NCBI GenBank assembly: GCA_025210265.1
Contig: JAOASD010000024.1
Span: forward strand, 1 to 48,065
Origin: Pelagimonas sp.
GTDB taxonomy: Bacteria; Pseudomonadota; Alphaproteobacteria; Rhodobacterales; Rhodobacteraceae
Reading direction: 5' to 3'
Length of the DNA: 48,065 nucleotides
Positions 8,450-16,764 of this stretch are shown here, in pieces; positions within the stretch are counted from its first letter, which is position 1; every line of letters starts with the position of its first letter. The notes beneath the pieces were generated by a model. The model ran no database searches, was not told where the DNA came from, and worked only from the letters and a program-made list of their open reading frames with translations. The position numbers and the translations under genes are program-made.

Positions 8450-10978
8450 ATGGCACAGGGCAGCGATCACCAAGATCAGGAGATCCCGCAGATGGGCCGC
8501 TGGCCGCTGCTGTTTTCCATCGCTTTGGTGATCGCGGGCCTGATTTTTATCGCCTTTCTGGGGCGCAGCGTGGACAAGGATCTGCAGGCCCTGTCTGTGG
8601 CCCGCAATGACGATGTCAGCTGGAATATGTCCCAGCTGGAGGTCGAACTGTTGCGGATGCAATATGCCGTGCTTGAGGCCAGAACCAAGGATGCTGGCGA
8701 AACCGCGGCGCTGCGGGCGGTGCGCACCCGGTTCGATATTTTCTACAGCCGGGTGAACAGCCTGCCTCAGGGCGATGCGTTTCGCGCGGCCTTGACAGAT
8801 CCGACTGTGCGGGACGGGTTGGCGCAGGCTAATCAGTTTTTGCAGCGCAATGTGCCTGTGGTCGATGGCGCGGATGCGGATCTGCGCGCGGGGCTGCCGA
8901 TGCTTTTGATGGACATTTCGGCGCTGCGCCCGGTGGTGCGACAGATGGCGCTGATCGGGATCCAGAATTTCGCCCAGGACGACGCCGCCCGCAGACAGGC
9001 GTTTTCCGTGACGCTGATGCGGCTTGCGGCCTCGGTTCTGGCGCTGATCTGCGCGCTGTTGGCGCTGGTCGCGCTACTGGTGCGCCTGTATCGGCAGGGT
9101 CAGCGCATTTCCCGTGACAGCGCCCGCGCCCGCGCCCGGTTCGAGGCGGCGGTGCAGTCCTCGCTGGATGCGGTGCTGGTGGTCGACACCGATGGCCGGA
9201 TCCTTGAATTTAACGGTGCGGCGGAAACCGTATTTGGCTATTCTCGGGCGGAGGCACTGGGCGCGGAAATGGCCGATCTGATCGTGCCCGAACATCTGCG
9301 CGCCGCCCATCGTGACGGCATGGCGCGGTATCTGGCAACCAATGAGCAAAAAGTCATTGGCGCCGGGCGCGTCCGCCTGGAAGGGCTGCGCAAATCCGGC
9401 GATGTCTTTCCCGTCGAACTGTCGATTTCCCTATCCGAAGCAGGCGGCCGCCGTGTGTTCGTGTCATTCCTGCGGGACATCACCCATGAGATCGAGGCCG
9501 AAGAGGCCATGCGCGCCGCGCGCGACAAAGCGCAGGAAAATGAAAAGGCCAAATCCGACCTGCTGACGGTCATGAGCCATGAAATGCGCACGCCGCTGAA
9601 CGGGATCCTGGGGTCTTTGTCGCTGATCCAGCGCGAGGGGTTGAGTGCGCGGCAACTGCGCCATCTGGACTCCATCGCCGTATCGGGTGAGCTTTTGCTA
9701 TCCCATGTGAATGATGTGCTGGACCTGTCCAGTCTGGACGCCGAAAGCAGCCCGCATAAGGAGGAGGTCTTTGACCTCTTCGGCACGATACACAGCCTGA
9801 TGGACAGTCTGACCGCCAACGCCCGCGCGCAGGGCAATCAGTTGAAAACATGTTTTCTGTCCGACTTTTCAGACCCCGTGCGGGGCCAGCGCACGGCGCT
9901 ACAGCAATGTCTGGTCAATCTGGTGGGCAATGCGATCAAATTTACCCGCGATGGCGCTGTTCAGATCGAGGTTGAGCAGGGCCAGGCCGATTTGGTCGAA
10001 ATCCGGGTGTCCGATACCGGTGTCGGTATCTCTGAGGAAAATCTTGACCGGATCTTTGACGAATTTGTCATGGTCGACACGGATTTCAATCGCAAGAATG
10101 CGGGGACCGGGCTGGGATTGGCCATCACCAAGCGCCTGATCGAACGCATGGGTGGCACGCTTGAGGTGGACAGTATTCTGGGTGAGGGTAGCCTGTTCAT
10201 CCTGTCTTTGCCATTGCCGAGGATGGGCGCGCATGATGCCGGGGCAAAGGCGCGGGAAACCGCCCTGCCCGACATCCCGCCGGGCCAGCGCGCTTTGGTG
10301 GTGGATGACAATGAAATCAACCGACGCATCCTGCGGGACATGCTCGAAGATCTGGGGCTGGAGGTTGCAGAGGCGGAAAGCGGCTATGCCGCGCTGGACC
10401 AGCTGCAGCACAGCCGGTTCCATGTCGCATTTCTGGATATCAGTATGCCCGGCGTCGACGGGATCGAAACGCTGCACCGGATGCGGGCGCTGCCCGATGC
10501 CGGGTCCGATTTGCCTGCTATTGCTGTGACCGCCCATGCGGCTTTGCGTGATCACCAGAATATTCTGCAGGCCCCTTTTTCAGGGCTGCTGGTCAAACCG
10601 GTGACGCCCCGTGGGGTGCAACAAAAGCTGGCAGAGGCCCTGGGTCTGGCAACAATGTTCCAGGAATGTGATGAGGTCAATCCAGCACAGGACTATATCG
10701 CGCGGTTTGGCCAGGCAGAGTATGACAGCGCCCTCGCAACGCTGTTTGACCATAGCGTGCAGCTGTTCCAAGAGGCTGCAAAATCCCCTGATCCCAGTCA
10801 GATACAGCGCGACACAGCACATCAGCTGGCTGGCTCTGCAGCGATTCTGGGGCGGCCAGATCTGCGCGAGGTTTTGCAGCTGTTGGAACGCTGCCCGGCA
10901 GGGGATTGGCCGACCCGGTGCTCCGACCTGCTTGAGCGGGTCGACAGGCTGCAGCGCGCGGTGGCGCCAAATTCCTGA
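8450..10978 (+). CDS. Hybrid sensor histidine kinase with REC and Hpt domains
   Basis: This is an 842-residue inner-membrane kinase. Membrane segments lie at about residues 18-37 and 180-205 and enclose a roughly 140-residue periplasmic region. A PAS domain follows (about 225-345), then HisKA with the phosphorylated His377 in SHEMRTPLN. The HATPase domain (about 480-590) has an N box (NLVGNAIKF) and G boxes (DTGVGI, GTGLGL). A receiver with phospho-acceptor Asp663 (FLDISMPG) and a C-terminal Hpt domain with His791 in HQLAGSA complete the chain. The protein can thus pass phosphate His-Asp-His and needs a separate response regulator; the LuxR-type regulator at 6862-7578 is the nearest candidate. 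It is cotranscribed with the exported protein upstream, which may present the signal. Tandem palindromes overlap its last codons. Confidence 0.92.
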   Translation: MAQGSDHQDQEIPQMGRWPLLFSIALVIAGLIFIAFLGRSVDKDLQALSVARNDDVSWNMSQLEVELLRMQYAVLEARTKDAGETAALRAVRTRFDIFYSRVNSLPQGDAFRAALTDPTVRDGLAQANQFLQRNVPVVDGADADLRAGLPMLLMDISALRPVVRQMALIGIQNFAQDDAARRQAFSVTLMRLAASVLALICALLALVALLVRLYRQGQRISRDSARARARFEAAVQSSLDAVLVVDTDGRILEFNGAAETVFGYSRAEALGAEMADLIVPEHLRAAHRDGMARYLATNEQKVIGAGRVRLEGLRKSGDVFPVELSISLSEAGGRRVFVSFLRDITHEIEAEEAMRAARDKAQENEKAKSDLLTVMSHEMRTPLNGILGSLSLIQREGLSARQLRHLDSIAVSGELLLSHVNDVLDLSSLDAESSPHKEEVFDLFGTIHSLMDSLTANARAQGNQLKTCFLSDFSDPVRGQRTALQQCLVNLVGNAIKFTRDGAVQIEVEQGQADLVEIRVSDTGVGISEENLDRIFDEFVMVDTDFNRKNAGTGLGLAITKRLIERMGGTLEVDSILGEGSLFILSLPLPRMGAHDAGAKARETALPDIPPGQRALVVDDNEINRRILRDMLEDLGLEVAEAESGYAALDQLQHSRFHVAFLDISMPGVDGIETLHRMRALPDAGSDLPAIAVTAHAALRDHQNILQAPFSGLLVKPVTPRGVQQKLAEALGLATMFQECDEVNPAQDYIARFGQAEYDSALATLFDHSVQLFQEAAKSPDPSQIQRDTAHQLAGSAAILGRPDLREVLQLLERCPAGDWPTRCSDLLERVDRLQRAVAPNS

Positions 10979-11010
10979 CAAGGAATTTGTAAATCTCTGG
11001 TCAGAGATTT
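10969..11010. promoter_or_regulatory. Two tandem, related 20-bp palindromes
   Basis: AAATTCCT/AGGAATTT (10969-10976 and 10981-10988) and AAATCTCTG/CAGAGATTT (10991-10999 and 11002-11010) are both perfect inverted repeats of 20 bp total. Their centres are 22 bp apart, and the two sites match at 14 of 20 positions when aligned. They overlap the stop of the kinase gene and lie 140 bp upstream of mgdA. They look like a double operator, or hairpins at the end of the kinase mRNA; no T run follows either. Confidence 0.55.
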
Positions 11011-11043
11011 GATCCCCACCCTTGAACCCCGCCTGTGCCTCCT

Positions 11044-11080
11044 GCGTCACAAAACTTTCCCAGAGTCCGATTTGTGATGC
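11044..11080. promoter_or_regulatory. Long-spaced inverted repeat upstream of mgdA
   Basis: GCGTCACAAA (11044-11053) and TTTGTGATGC (11071-11080) are inverted arms matching at 9 of 10 positions with a 17-base spacer. On the minus strand, 11061-11051 reads GGGAAAGTTTT, one mismatch from the GGGAAAATTT motif found near the regulators and dmm/amt. The mgdA ATG is 70 bases downstream, so this is a likely regulatory region for the mgd operon. Confidence 0.45.
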
Positions 11081-11150
11081 ATTTTGTCCGAACCGGGCCG
11101 CTGCAAATCCACGAACCGCCCCCAAGCTATCTGCAAAGGAGTCGGATTCA

Positions 11151-12401
11151 ATGCGCTATTCGGGACTGAAGGTCATCAAAGAAGCCCTGACCGGGCATCG
11201 CGGCTGGGGGCCGGCCTGGCGGGATGCCACCCCCCAGGCCGAGTATGATTATGTCATCATCGGTGGTGGCGGGCATGGCCTGGCCACCGCCTATTATCTG
11301 GCCAAGGAATTCGGTCAATCGCGCATCGCGGTGATCGAAAAGGGCTGGATCGGGGGCGGCAATGTGGGCCGCAACACCACGATCATCCGTTCCAACTATC
11401 TGCTGGACGGGAACGAACCGTTCTATGAATTCTCGCTCAAGCTGTGGGAAAATCTGGAACAGGACCTGAACTATAACGCGATGGTCAGCCAGCGCGGCAT
11501 CCTGAACCTGTTCCACACCGACGCGCAGCGCGATGCCTTCATTCGCCGTGGCAATGCCATGCTGCTGAACGGGGCCGATGCCGACCTGCTGACCACGGAA
11601 CAGATCGTCGCGCGCTATCCCTTCCTCAATGTCAACAATGCCCGCTTCCCGATCAAAGGCGGTCTGGCCCAGCATCGCGGCGGCACCGTGCGCCATGACG
11701 CCGTGGCCTGGGGCTATGCCCGTGGTGCCGATCAGCGTGGCGTTGACATCATCCAGAATTGCGAAGTCACCGGCTTCCGCATCGAAAATGGCCGCTGCAC
11801 CGGGGTGGAAACCTCGCGCGGGTTTATCGGTGCGAAAAAGGTGGCGTCCTGTGTTGCCGGTTCCTCCTCTCGCCTGATGTCCAAGGCGGGAATGCGCCTG
11901 CCGATCGAAAGCCATGTCCTCCAGGCTTTTGTATCGGAGGGGCTGAAGCCCGTGCTGCCGGGGGTGATCACCTTTGGCGCCGGGCATTTCTATTGCAGCC
12001 AGTCCGACAAGGGCGGGCTGGTCTTTGGCGGCGATCTCGACGGGTACAATTCCTATGCCCAACGCGGCAACCTGCCCGTGGTCGAAGACGTCTGCGAAGG
12101 CGGCATGGCGATCTTCCCCAGCTTTGGCCGCGCGCGGCTGCTGCGCATGTGGGGCGGGATCATGGATATGTCGATGGATGGCTCGCCGATCATCGACCGC
12201 ACCCATATCGACGGGCTCTATTTCAATGGCGGCTGGTGTTACGGCGGGTTCAAGGCCACGCCGGCCTCGGGCTATGTCTATGCGCATCTTCTGGCGACGG
12301 ACAAACCGCATGACACCGCCACCGCCTATCGCTTTGATCGTTTCGCCAAGGGCCGGATGATCGACGAAAAGGGGATGGGCAACCATCCCAACCTGCACTG
12401 A
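11151..12401 (+). CDS. mgdA: N-methylglutamate dehydrogenase subunit A (sarcosine oxidase beta-like)
   Basis: This 416-residue flavoprotein belongs to the DAO/SoxB family and is the first subunit of the four-subunit dehydrogenase that oxidises N-methylglutamate to glutamate, passing the methyl carbon to tetrahydrofolate. The FAD-binding motif VIIGGGGHGL is at about 35-44, and the RGGTVRHDAV stretch (about 177-186) lies in the region where the beta subunit of sarcosine oxidase holds covalent FMN; I do not assign the exact residue. The ATG at 11151 follows AAAGGAG; an in-frame upstream extension to 11022 has no such site. The order mgdA-B-C-D equals soxBDAG. By sequence alone sarcosine oxidase cannot be excluded, but linkage to gmaS, mgsABC and dmm and the changed small subunit favour N-methylglutamate dehydrogenase. 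Confidence 0.88.
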   Translation: MRYSGLKVIKEALTGHRGWGPAWRDATPQAEYDYVIIGGGGHGLATAYYLAKEFGQSRIAVIEKGWIGGGNVGRNTTIIRSNYLLDGNEPFYEFSLKLWENLEQDLNYNAMVSQRGILNLFHTDAQRDAFIRRGNAMLLNGADADLLTTEQIVARYPFLNVNNARFPIKGGLAQHRGGTVRHDAVAWGYARGADQRGVDIIQNCEVTGFRIENGRCTGVETSRGFIGAKKVASCVAGSSSRLMSKAGMRLPIESHVLQAFVSEGLKPVLPGVITFGAGHFYCSQSDKGGLVFGGDLDGYNSYAQRGNLPVVEDVCEGGMAIFPSFGRARLLRMWGGIMDMSMDGSPIIDRTHIDGLYFNGGWCYGGFKATPASGYVYAHLLATDKPHDTATAYRFDRFAKGRMIDEKGMGNHPNLH

Positions 12402-12413
12402 GGAGGCCCGGAT

Positions 12414-12701
12414 ATGCTGATCCCCCACCCCATCCTTGGGCCGCGTGACGCCAGCGAATTCACCTATCTGGGTGATGCATCGCTGATCAACCGCCCCGAC
12501 TGGCAGGCTGGCGACGCGCTGGCCCAGTTCATCGATTATGGCTATCTGCGCGACAACCCCGCAGGGGCCCACCGCGAGCTGTGGTTCCACGAACAGGGCG
12601 ACCGCAGCTGGCTGGTCGTGACCCGCGACACCACCACCCATGAAATCCTGGGCGCCGAGCTGGCCCGCGATGTCGCCCGCCGGGAGGGACGTTCCAAATG
12701 A
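12414..12701 (+). CDS. mgdB: N-methylglutamate dehydrogenase subunit B (sarcosine oxidase delta-like), zinc site lost
   Basis: This 95-residue small subunit resembles SoxD, with the shared GPRDASEF and WLVVTRDT segments. In heterotetrameric sarcosine oxidase the delta subunit binds zinc through Cys6, Cys9, His59 and Cys63. Here the equivalent positions are His5, Leu8, His59 and Asp63, and the protein has no cysteine at all, so the zinc site is gone. This marks it as a different branch from true sarcosine oxidase and agrees with assignment to N-methylglutamate dehydrogenase. GAGG precedes its ATG, and its end overlaps the start of mgdC by 4 bases, implying translational coupling in one operon. 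Confidence 0.85.
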   Translation: MLIPHPILGPRDASEFTYLGDASLINRPDWQAGDALAQFIDYGYLRDNPAGAHRELWFHEQGDRSWLVVTRDTTTHEILGAELARDVARREGRSK

Positions 12702-15652
12702 GCCAGGTGAACCGAGTGAATGGCGGTCTGATCGACCGCTCCAAAACCTTCAAATTCCGTTTCGATGGTCAGGACTATACCGGCCATCAGGGCGACACGC
12801 TGGCCTCGGCTCTGCTGGCCAATGATGTGCGCCTGATGGGGCGGAGTTTCAAATATCACCGTCCGCGGGGCCCGATCACCTCGGGATCCGAGGAACCCAA
12901 CGCCATGGTCGAGCTGCGCGAAGGCGCGCGGCAGGAACCCAACACCCGCGCGACCACCGCCGAGCTGTTTGACGGGCTGGTCGCCAATCCGCAGAACTGC
13001 TGGCCCTCGCTGAAGCGCGATTTCCTGTCGATCAATGACCGGTTTTCAAATTTTCTGGCGGCAGGATTTTATTACAAGACCTTCATGTGGCCCAGGGCGT
13101 TCTGGGAAAAGCTGTACGAACCGATGATCCGCCGCGCGGCTGGTCTGGGCTCGCTCAGCCTGCAGGACGACCCGGATGAATATGACAAAGGGTTCCTGCA
13201 TTGCGATCTGCTGATCGTCGGGGCCGGCCCTGCCGGTCTGGCGGCGGCGCGCGCGGCTGCGGCAACCGGGGTGCAGGTCATTCTGGCGGACGAAGATTTC
13301 CTGCCCGGCGGGCGTCTGAATGCCGAAACCTACGAGGTCGGCGGACAGGCGGGCCATAGCTGGGCCGCGCAAGAGGCCGCCGCGCTGGTCAACATGCCCA
13401 ATGTGCGCCTGATGACCCGAACCACGGTGCTGGGCGCATTCGATCACGGGGTTTATGGCGCGCTGGAGCGGGTCAGCGATCACCTCGCCACCCCCGCAGC
13501 GGGCAAGCCGCGCCAGATCCTGTGGCGGATCTATTCGCAGCGCACCTTGCTGACCGCCGGTGCCATCGAACGCCCGATCGTGTTCGAAAACAATGACCGC
13601 CCCGGCATCATGATGGCCGGTGCCCTGCGCGCCTATGTCAACCGTTGGGCGGCTGCGCCCTCGCGTCGGGTGGCGATCTTTACCAACAATGATGACGGGC
13701 ACCGCACTGCCGCCGATCTTGTCGCCGCAGGCGTCAGTGTTCAGGGTGTGATCGACGTGCGCCCCGACGCCCCCACCAGCCCCGATTACGAAACCTATGC
13801 CGGGGCGCATATCACCAACACCTATGGCAAGAACGAGCTGTTCTCGCTGGATCTGCGCACCGCCAATGGCCGGGTAAAGACCCTGCAATGCGGCGCGCTG
13901 GGGGTGTCTGGCGGGTGGAACCCGAATGTGCATCTGACCTGTCATCAACGTGGTCGTCCGACCTGGGATGACAGCCTGCACGCTTTTGTGCCCGGTGGCG
14001 ATCTGCCCATGGGCATGTCCGTTGCTGGCGCGGCGCAGGGGCAGTTTTCCACCCATGCGGCGCTGCAGGGTGGTGCGGCCGAGGCCACGCGCATCTGCGC
14101 CGATCTGGGCTTTACCGGCACCGCGCCGGATCTGCCTGCGGCCGAGGATGCTCCGGTCAACATCACGCCGTTCTGGCATGTCAAAGGGGCCAAGCGCGCC
14201 TGGGTCGATCAGCAGAACGACGTGACCGCCAAGGATGTGAAACTGGCGCATCAGGAGAACTTTGTCTCGGTCGAGCATCTGAAACGCTACACCACGCTGG
14301 GTATGGCAACCGATCAGGGCAAGACCTCGAATATTCCCGGCATGGCGATCATGGCCGAGGCGACCGGCAAATCCATCCCCGAAACCGGGACCACGATTTT
14401 CCGCCCGCCCTATGTGCCCACCGCCATGGGGGCCTTTGCTGGCCGCGCCCGTGGCGAAGATTTTCGCCCCACCCGCAAGACGCCCAGCCATTTCTGGGCC
14501 GAAGAGCAAGGCGCGGAATTTGTCGAGGTCGGCATGTGGCTGCGCGCCCAGTGGTTCCCGCAAAAGGGCGAAACCCATTGGCGTCAGTCCGTGGATCGCG
14601 AAGTGCTGCAAACCCGGAAATCGGTTGGCGTCTGTGACGTGACCACGCTGGGCAAGATCGACGTGCAGGGCGCGGATGCCGCGACCTTCCTGAACAAGAT
14701 CTACTGCAACGCCTTTGCCAAGCTGGCCGTGGGCAAGACCCGCTATGGTCTGATGCTGCGCGAAGACGGCATCGCCATGGATGACGGCACTGCTGGGCGT
14801 CTGGCCGAAGACCATTTTGTCGTGACCACCACCACCGCCAACGCGGTTGGCGTCTATCGTCACATGGAATTTGTGCGCCAGTGCCTGTACCCGGATCTGG
14901 ATGTGCAGCTGATTTCCACCACCGAGGCCTGGGCGCAATATGCTGTGGCCGGCCCCAATGCGCGCAACCTGCTGCGCAAGGTCGTGGACCCGGAATTCGA
15001 CATCTCGAACGAGGGCTTCCCCTTTATGGCCTGTGGCGAAATCACCGTCTGCGGTGGGCTTCGGGCACGGCTGTTCCGCATCTCTTTCTCGGGCGAGCTG
15101 GCCTATGAAATCGCCGTGCCGACGCGCTATGGCGACGCCATGATCCGCAAGCTGATGGAAGCGGGCGAGGAATTTGACGTGGTCCCCTATGGCACAGAAG
15201 CCCTGGGTGTGATGCGCATCGAAAAGGGCCATGCGGCGGGCAACGAGCTGAACGGCACGACCACGGCGCTGAACCTTGGCATGGGCCGCATGGTGTCCAA
15301 GAAAAAGGACAGCATCGGGTCGACCCTGTCGGAACGCGAAGGCCTGAACGAAGAGGATGCGCTGAAGCTGGTCGGCTTTGCCCCGGTGGATCCCAGCAAA
15401 CCGGTCCCGGCGGGTGCGCATCTGATGACCAAAGGCACCGCTGTCGATGCGGCCCATGATCAGGGCTATGTGACCTCGGCCTGTTATTCGCCCAATCTGG
15501 GCCATCACATCGGGATTGGTTTCCTGAAACAGGGTGACGCGCGGATGGGCGAAACCGTCCGTCTTGTCAGCCCGCTGACCGGTGTTGACCATGATGTCAA
15601 AGTTGTCAGCGCCCATTTTGTCGACCCAGAGGGGGACCGTCTCCGTGCATGA
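12698..15652 (+). CDS. mgdC: N-methylglutamate dehydrogenase subunit C (sarcosine oxidase alpha-like)
   Basis: This is the large 984-residue subunit, the usual size for SoxA. An N-terminal region (about 1-110) resembles the 2Fe-2S-type domain of the family. A Rossmann domain begins at LLIVGAGPAGLAAARAA (about 169-185) and should bind NAD or a second flavin-related nucleotide. The C-terminal third is a GcvT-like folate-binding domain (about 620-980), including the SVGVCDVTTLGKIDV stretch and the FSGELAYEI signature. In the family the folate domain captures the oxidised methyl group as 5,10-methylenetetrahydrofolate. Translation is coupled to mgdB by a 4-base overlap, and mgdD begins inside the last codons. 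This supply of methylene-folate would feed glyA at the right end of the window. Confidence 0.88.
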   Translation: MSQVNRVNGGLIDRSKTFKFRFDGQDYTGHQGDTLASALLANDVRLMGRSFKYHRPRGPITSGSEEPNAMVELREGARQEPNTRATTAELFDGLVANPQNCWPSLKRDFLSINDRFSNFLAAGFYYKTFMWPRAFWEKLYEPMIRRAAGLGSLSLQDDPDEYDKGFLHCDLLIVGAGPAGLAAARAAAATGVQVILADEDFLPGGRLNAETYEVGGQAGHSWAAQEAAALVNMPNVRLMTRTTVLGAFDHGVYGALERVSDHLATPAAGKPRQILWRIYSQRTLLTAGAIERPIVFENNDRPGIMMAGALRAYVNRWAAAPSRRVAIFTNNDDGHRTAADLVAAGVSVQGVIDVRPDAPTSPDYETYAGAHITNTYGKNELFSLDLRTANGRVKTLQCGALGVSGGWNPNVHLTCHQRGRPTWDDSLHAFVPGGDLPMGMSVAGAAQGQFSTHAALQGGAAEATRICADLGFTGTAPDLPAAEDAPVNITPFWHVKGAKRAWVDQQNDVTAKDVKLAHQENFVSVEHLKRYTTLGMATDQGKTSNIPGMAIMAEATGKSIPETGTTIFRPPYVPTAMGAFAGRARGEDFRPTRKTPSHFWAEEQGAEFVEVGMWLRAQWFPQKGETHWRQSVDREVLQTRKSVGVCDVTTLGKIDVQGADAATFLNKIYCNAFAKLAVGKTRYGLMLREDGIAMDDGTAGRLAEDHFVVTTTTANAVGVYRHMEFVRQCLYPDLDVQLISTTEAWAQYAVAGPNARNLLRKVVDPEFDISNEGFPFMACGEITVCGGLRARLFRISFSGELAYEIAVPTRYGDAMIRKLMEAGEEFDVVPYGTEALGVMRIEKGHAAGNELNGTTTALNLGMGRMVSKKKDSIGSTLSEREGLNEEDALKLVGFAPVDPSKPVPAGAHLMTKGTAVDAAHDQGYVTSACYSPNLGHHIGIGFLKQGDARMGETVRLVSPLTGVDHDVKVVSAHFVDPEGDRLRA

Positions 15653-16205
15653 TCTTGTCGCCATCACCCCGCTTGGCGGGCGTGCGCCCAAAGTAGAGCG
15701 TCACGGCCCCGTCACCCTGACCGAAGTGGTCGATACTGCGCTGGCCTCTGTTGCGTCCCGTTTGGGGCGCGAGGCCGACACCGCGGCGCTGCTGGAAAAC
15801 GTGCTGGGTGCCCCTGCCCCGGCCCCGATGCGCAGCGGCGGTGCCACGCTAGAGGCATTCTGGACTGGCCCGGATCAATGGATGGTCGAGGCCCCCTTTG
15901 CCAGCCATGAAGATCTGGCCAGCCGGATCGCGTCACAGACCAATGGCTGCGCCAGCGTGACCGAACAGACGGATGCCTGGTGCCGGTTTGATCTGCAGGG
16001 CATTCGTTTGCCCGACGTGTTTGAACGGCTATGCGTTGTGAACACCCGCGTGTTTGAGGGCGGCGAGGCCACCCGCTGTTCGATCGAGCATCTGGGCTGT
16101 TTCCTGATCTGCCGCGCGCCGGATCACTACACGGTCTATGGTCCCCGTAGCTCTGCCGGGTCGCTGCATCACGCGCTGCTGGTTGGGATGCGGTCGGTTT
16201 TCTGA
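15645..16205 (+). CDS. mgdD: N-methylglutamate dehydrogenase subunit D (sarcosine oxidase gamma-like)
   Basis: This is the last subunit of the complex, 186 residues, the usual SoxG size. I chose the GTG at 15645, which overlaps the mgdC stop by 8 bases and is preceded by GAGGGGGA; the upstream in-frame ATG at 15582 lies deep in mgdC with no reason to be used. The sequence shows the GcvT-related fold of SoxG, with TGPDQWMVEAP near residue 76 and the ending region HYTVYGPRS...LHHALL. Its role in the family is structural, helping to form the folate site with the large subunit. A terminator follows directly, closing the mgdABCD operon. Confidence 0.85.
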   Translation: MHDLVAITPLGGRAPKVERHGPVTLTEVVDTALASVASRLGREADTAALLENVLGAPAPAPMRSGGATLEAFWTGPDQWMVEAPFASHEDLASRIASQTNGCASVTEQTDAWCRFDLQGIRLPDVFERLCVVNTRVFEGGEATRCSIEHLGCFLICRAPDHYTVYGPRSSAGSLHHALLVGMRSVF

Positions 16206-16211
16206 TGTCAG

Positions 16212-16240
16212 AAGGCGCGGGGGCTGTCCTCGCGCCTTTT
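16212..16240 (+). terminator. Terminator of mgdABCD operon
   Basis: AAGGCGCG (16212-16219) pairs with CGCGCCTT (16231-16238) around an 11-base loop, ending in TTTT. Confidence 0.8.
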
Positions 16241-16280
16241 GTCTGTAGGGTTTGGTGCCCTTGCTGTTTGTTTTGTCAGT

Positions 16281-16688
16281 CTAGTTTTCTGACTGAAATT
16301 CTGGATATTGATCCAGCCCTGGCATGTTTCTGATAACGAATTCGCCATGCATCTCGAACTGGCCGATTGTGAACAGGAATGCGGTCAAGATCGGGTAATG
16401 CCATTTATAAGCATAATACAGCGTGCCCCCCGCCATCACCAGCAAGAGGGGCACGTTGTATCGTTTGCTGAAAACCATCCTGAGAAAAATAGCGACAGGC
16501 GTATAGAGCGCCAAAAAGTGTATGATAGTATAGATGTCTCTAGGCCAGTCATATGCCCGGATGAGCCTGACAAATCGCATGTCGAAGATCAGGCCAATGT
16601 TCAGGTGAAAAACCACAAAGGCGGCAACATGCGTCGACAGAACGATGGCCAAGGTGCGCAGAAAATATGTGTCTGTTGCGGCTTTCAT
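16281..16688 (-). CDS. Small multi-pass membrane protein of unknown function
   Basis: The 135-residue product has about three or four hydrophobic segments (roughly residues 10-35, 50-70, 78-95 and possibly 98-112), with aromatic-rich loops and a short acidic tail. I recognise no family. The coding sequence has lower GC than its neighbours. It is convergent with mgdD and lies downstream of the GlxA-like regulator gene on the same strand, separated from it by a hairpin. No good ribosome binding site precedes the ATG, so the start is uncertain. Its place inside the methylated-amine locus leaves a transport or membrane-anchoring role open, but nothing in the sequence shows this. Confidence 0.6.
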   Translation of the reverse strand: MKAATDTYFLRTLAIVLSTHVAAFVVFHLNIGLIFDMRFVRLIRAYDWPRDIYTIIHFLALYTPVAIFLRMVFSKRYNVPLLLVMAGGTLYYAYKWHYPILTAFLFTIGQFEMHGEFVIRNMPGLDQYPEFQSEN

Positions 16689-16726
16689 GGCATCTGGGGA
16701 TAGCCGCTAAGTCTTAAAAGTTCACT

Positions 16727-16749
16727 TAGGCTCAGGATCCCTGAGCCTA
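16727..16749 (-). terminator. Hairpin terminator after the GlxA-type regulator
   Basis: TAGGCTCAGG (16727-16736) and CCTGAGCCTA (16740-16749) form a perfect 10-bp stem with a 3-base loop. On the minus strand it is followed, after a few bases, by CTTTTAA, so it can end transcription of the regulator gene. Confidence 0.65.
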
Positions 16750-16764
16750 GGGCTTTGACGGTGT

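Noticed and set aside
11151-16205. Sarcosine oxidase soxBDAG
   Set aside because: Not fully excludable by sequence, but the linkage to gmaS, mgsABC and dmm and the loss of the SoxD zinc ligands favour N-methylglutamate dehydrogenase.
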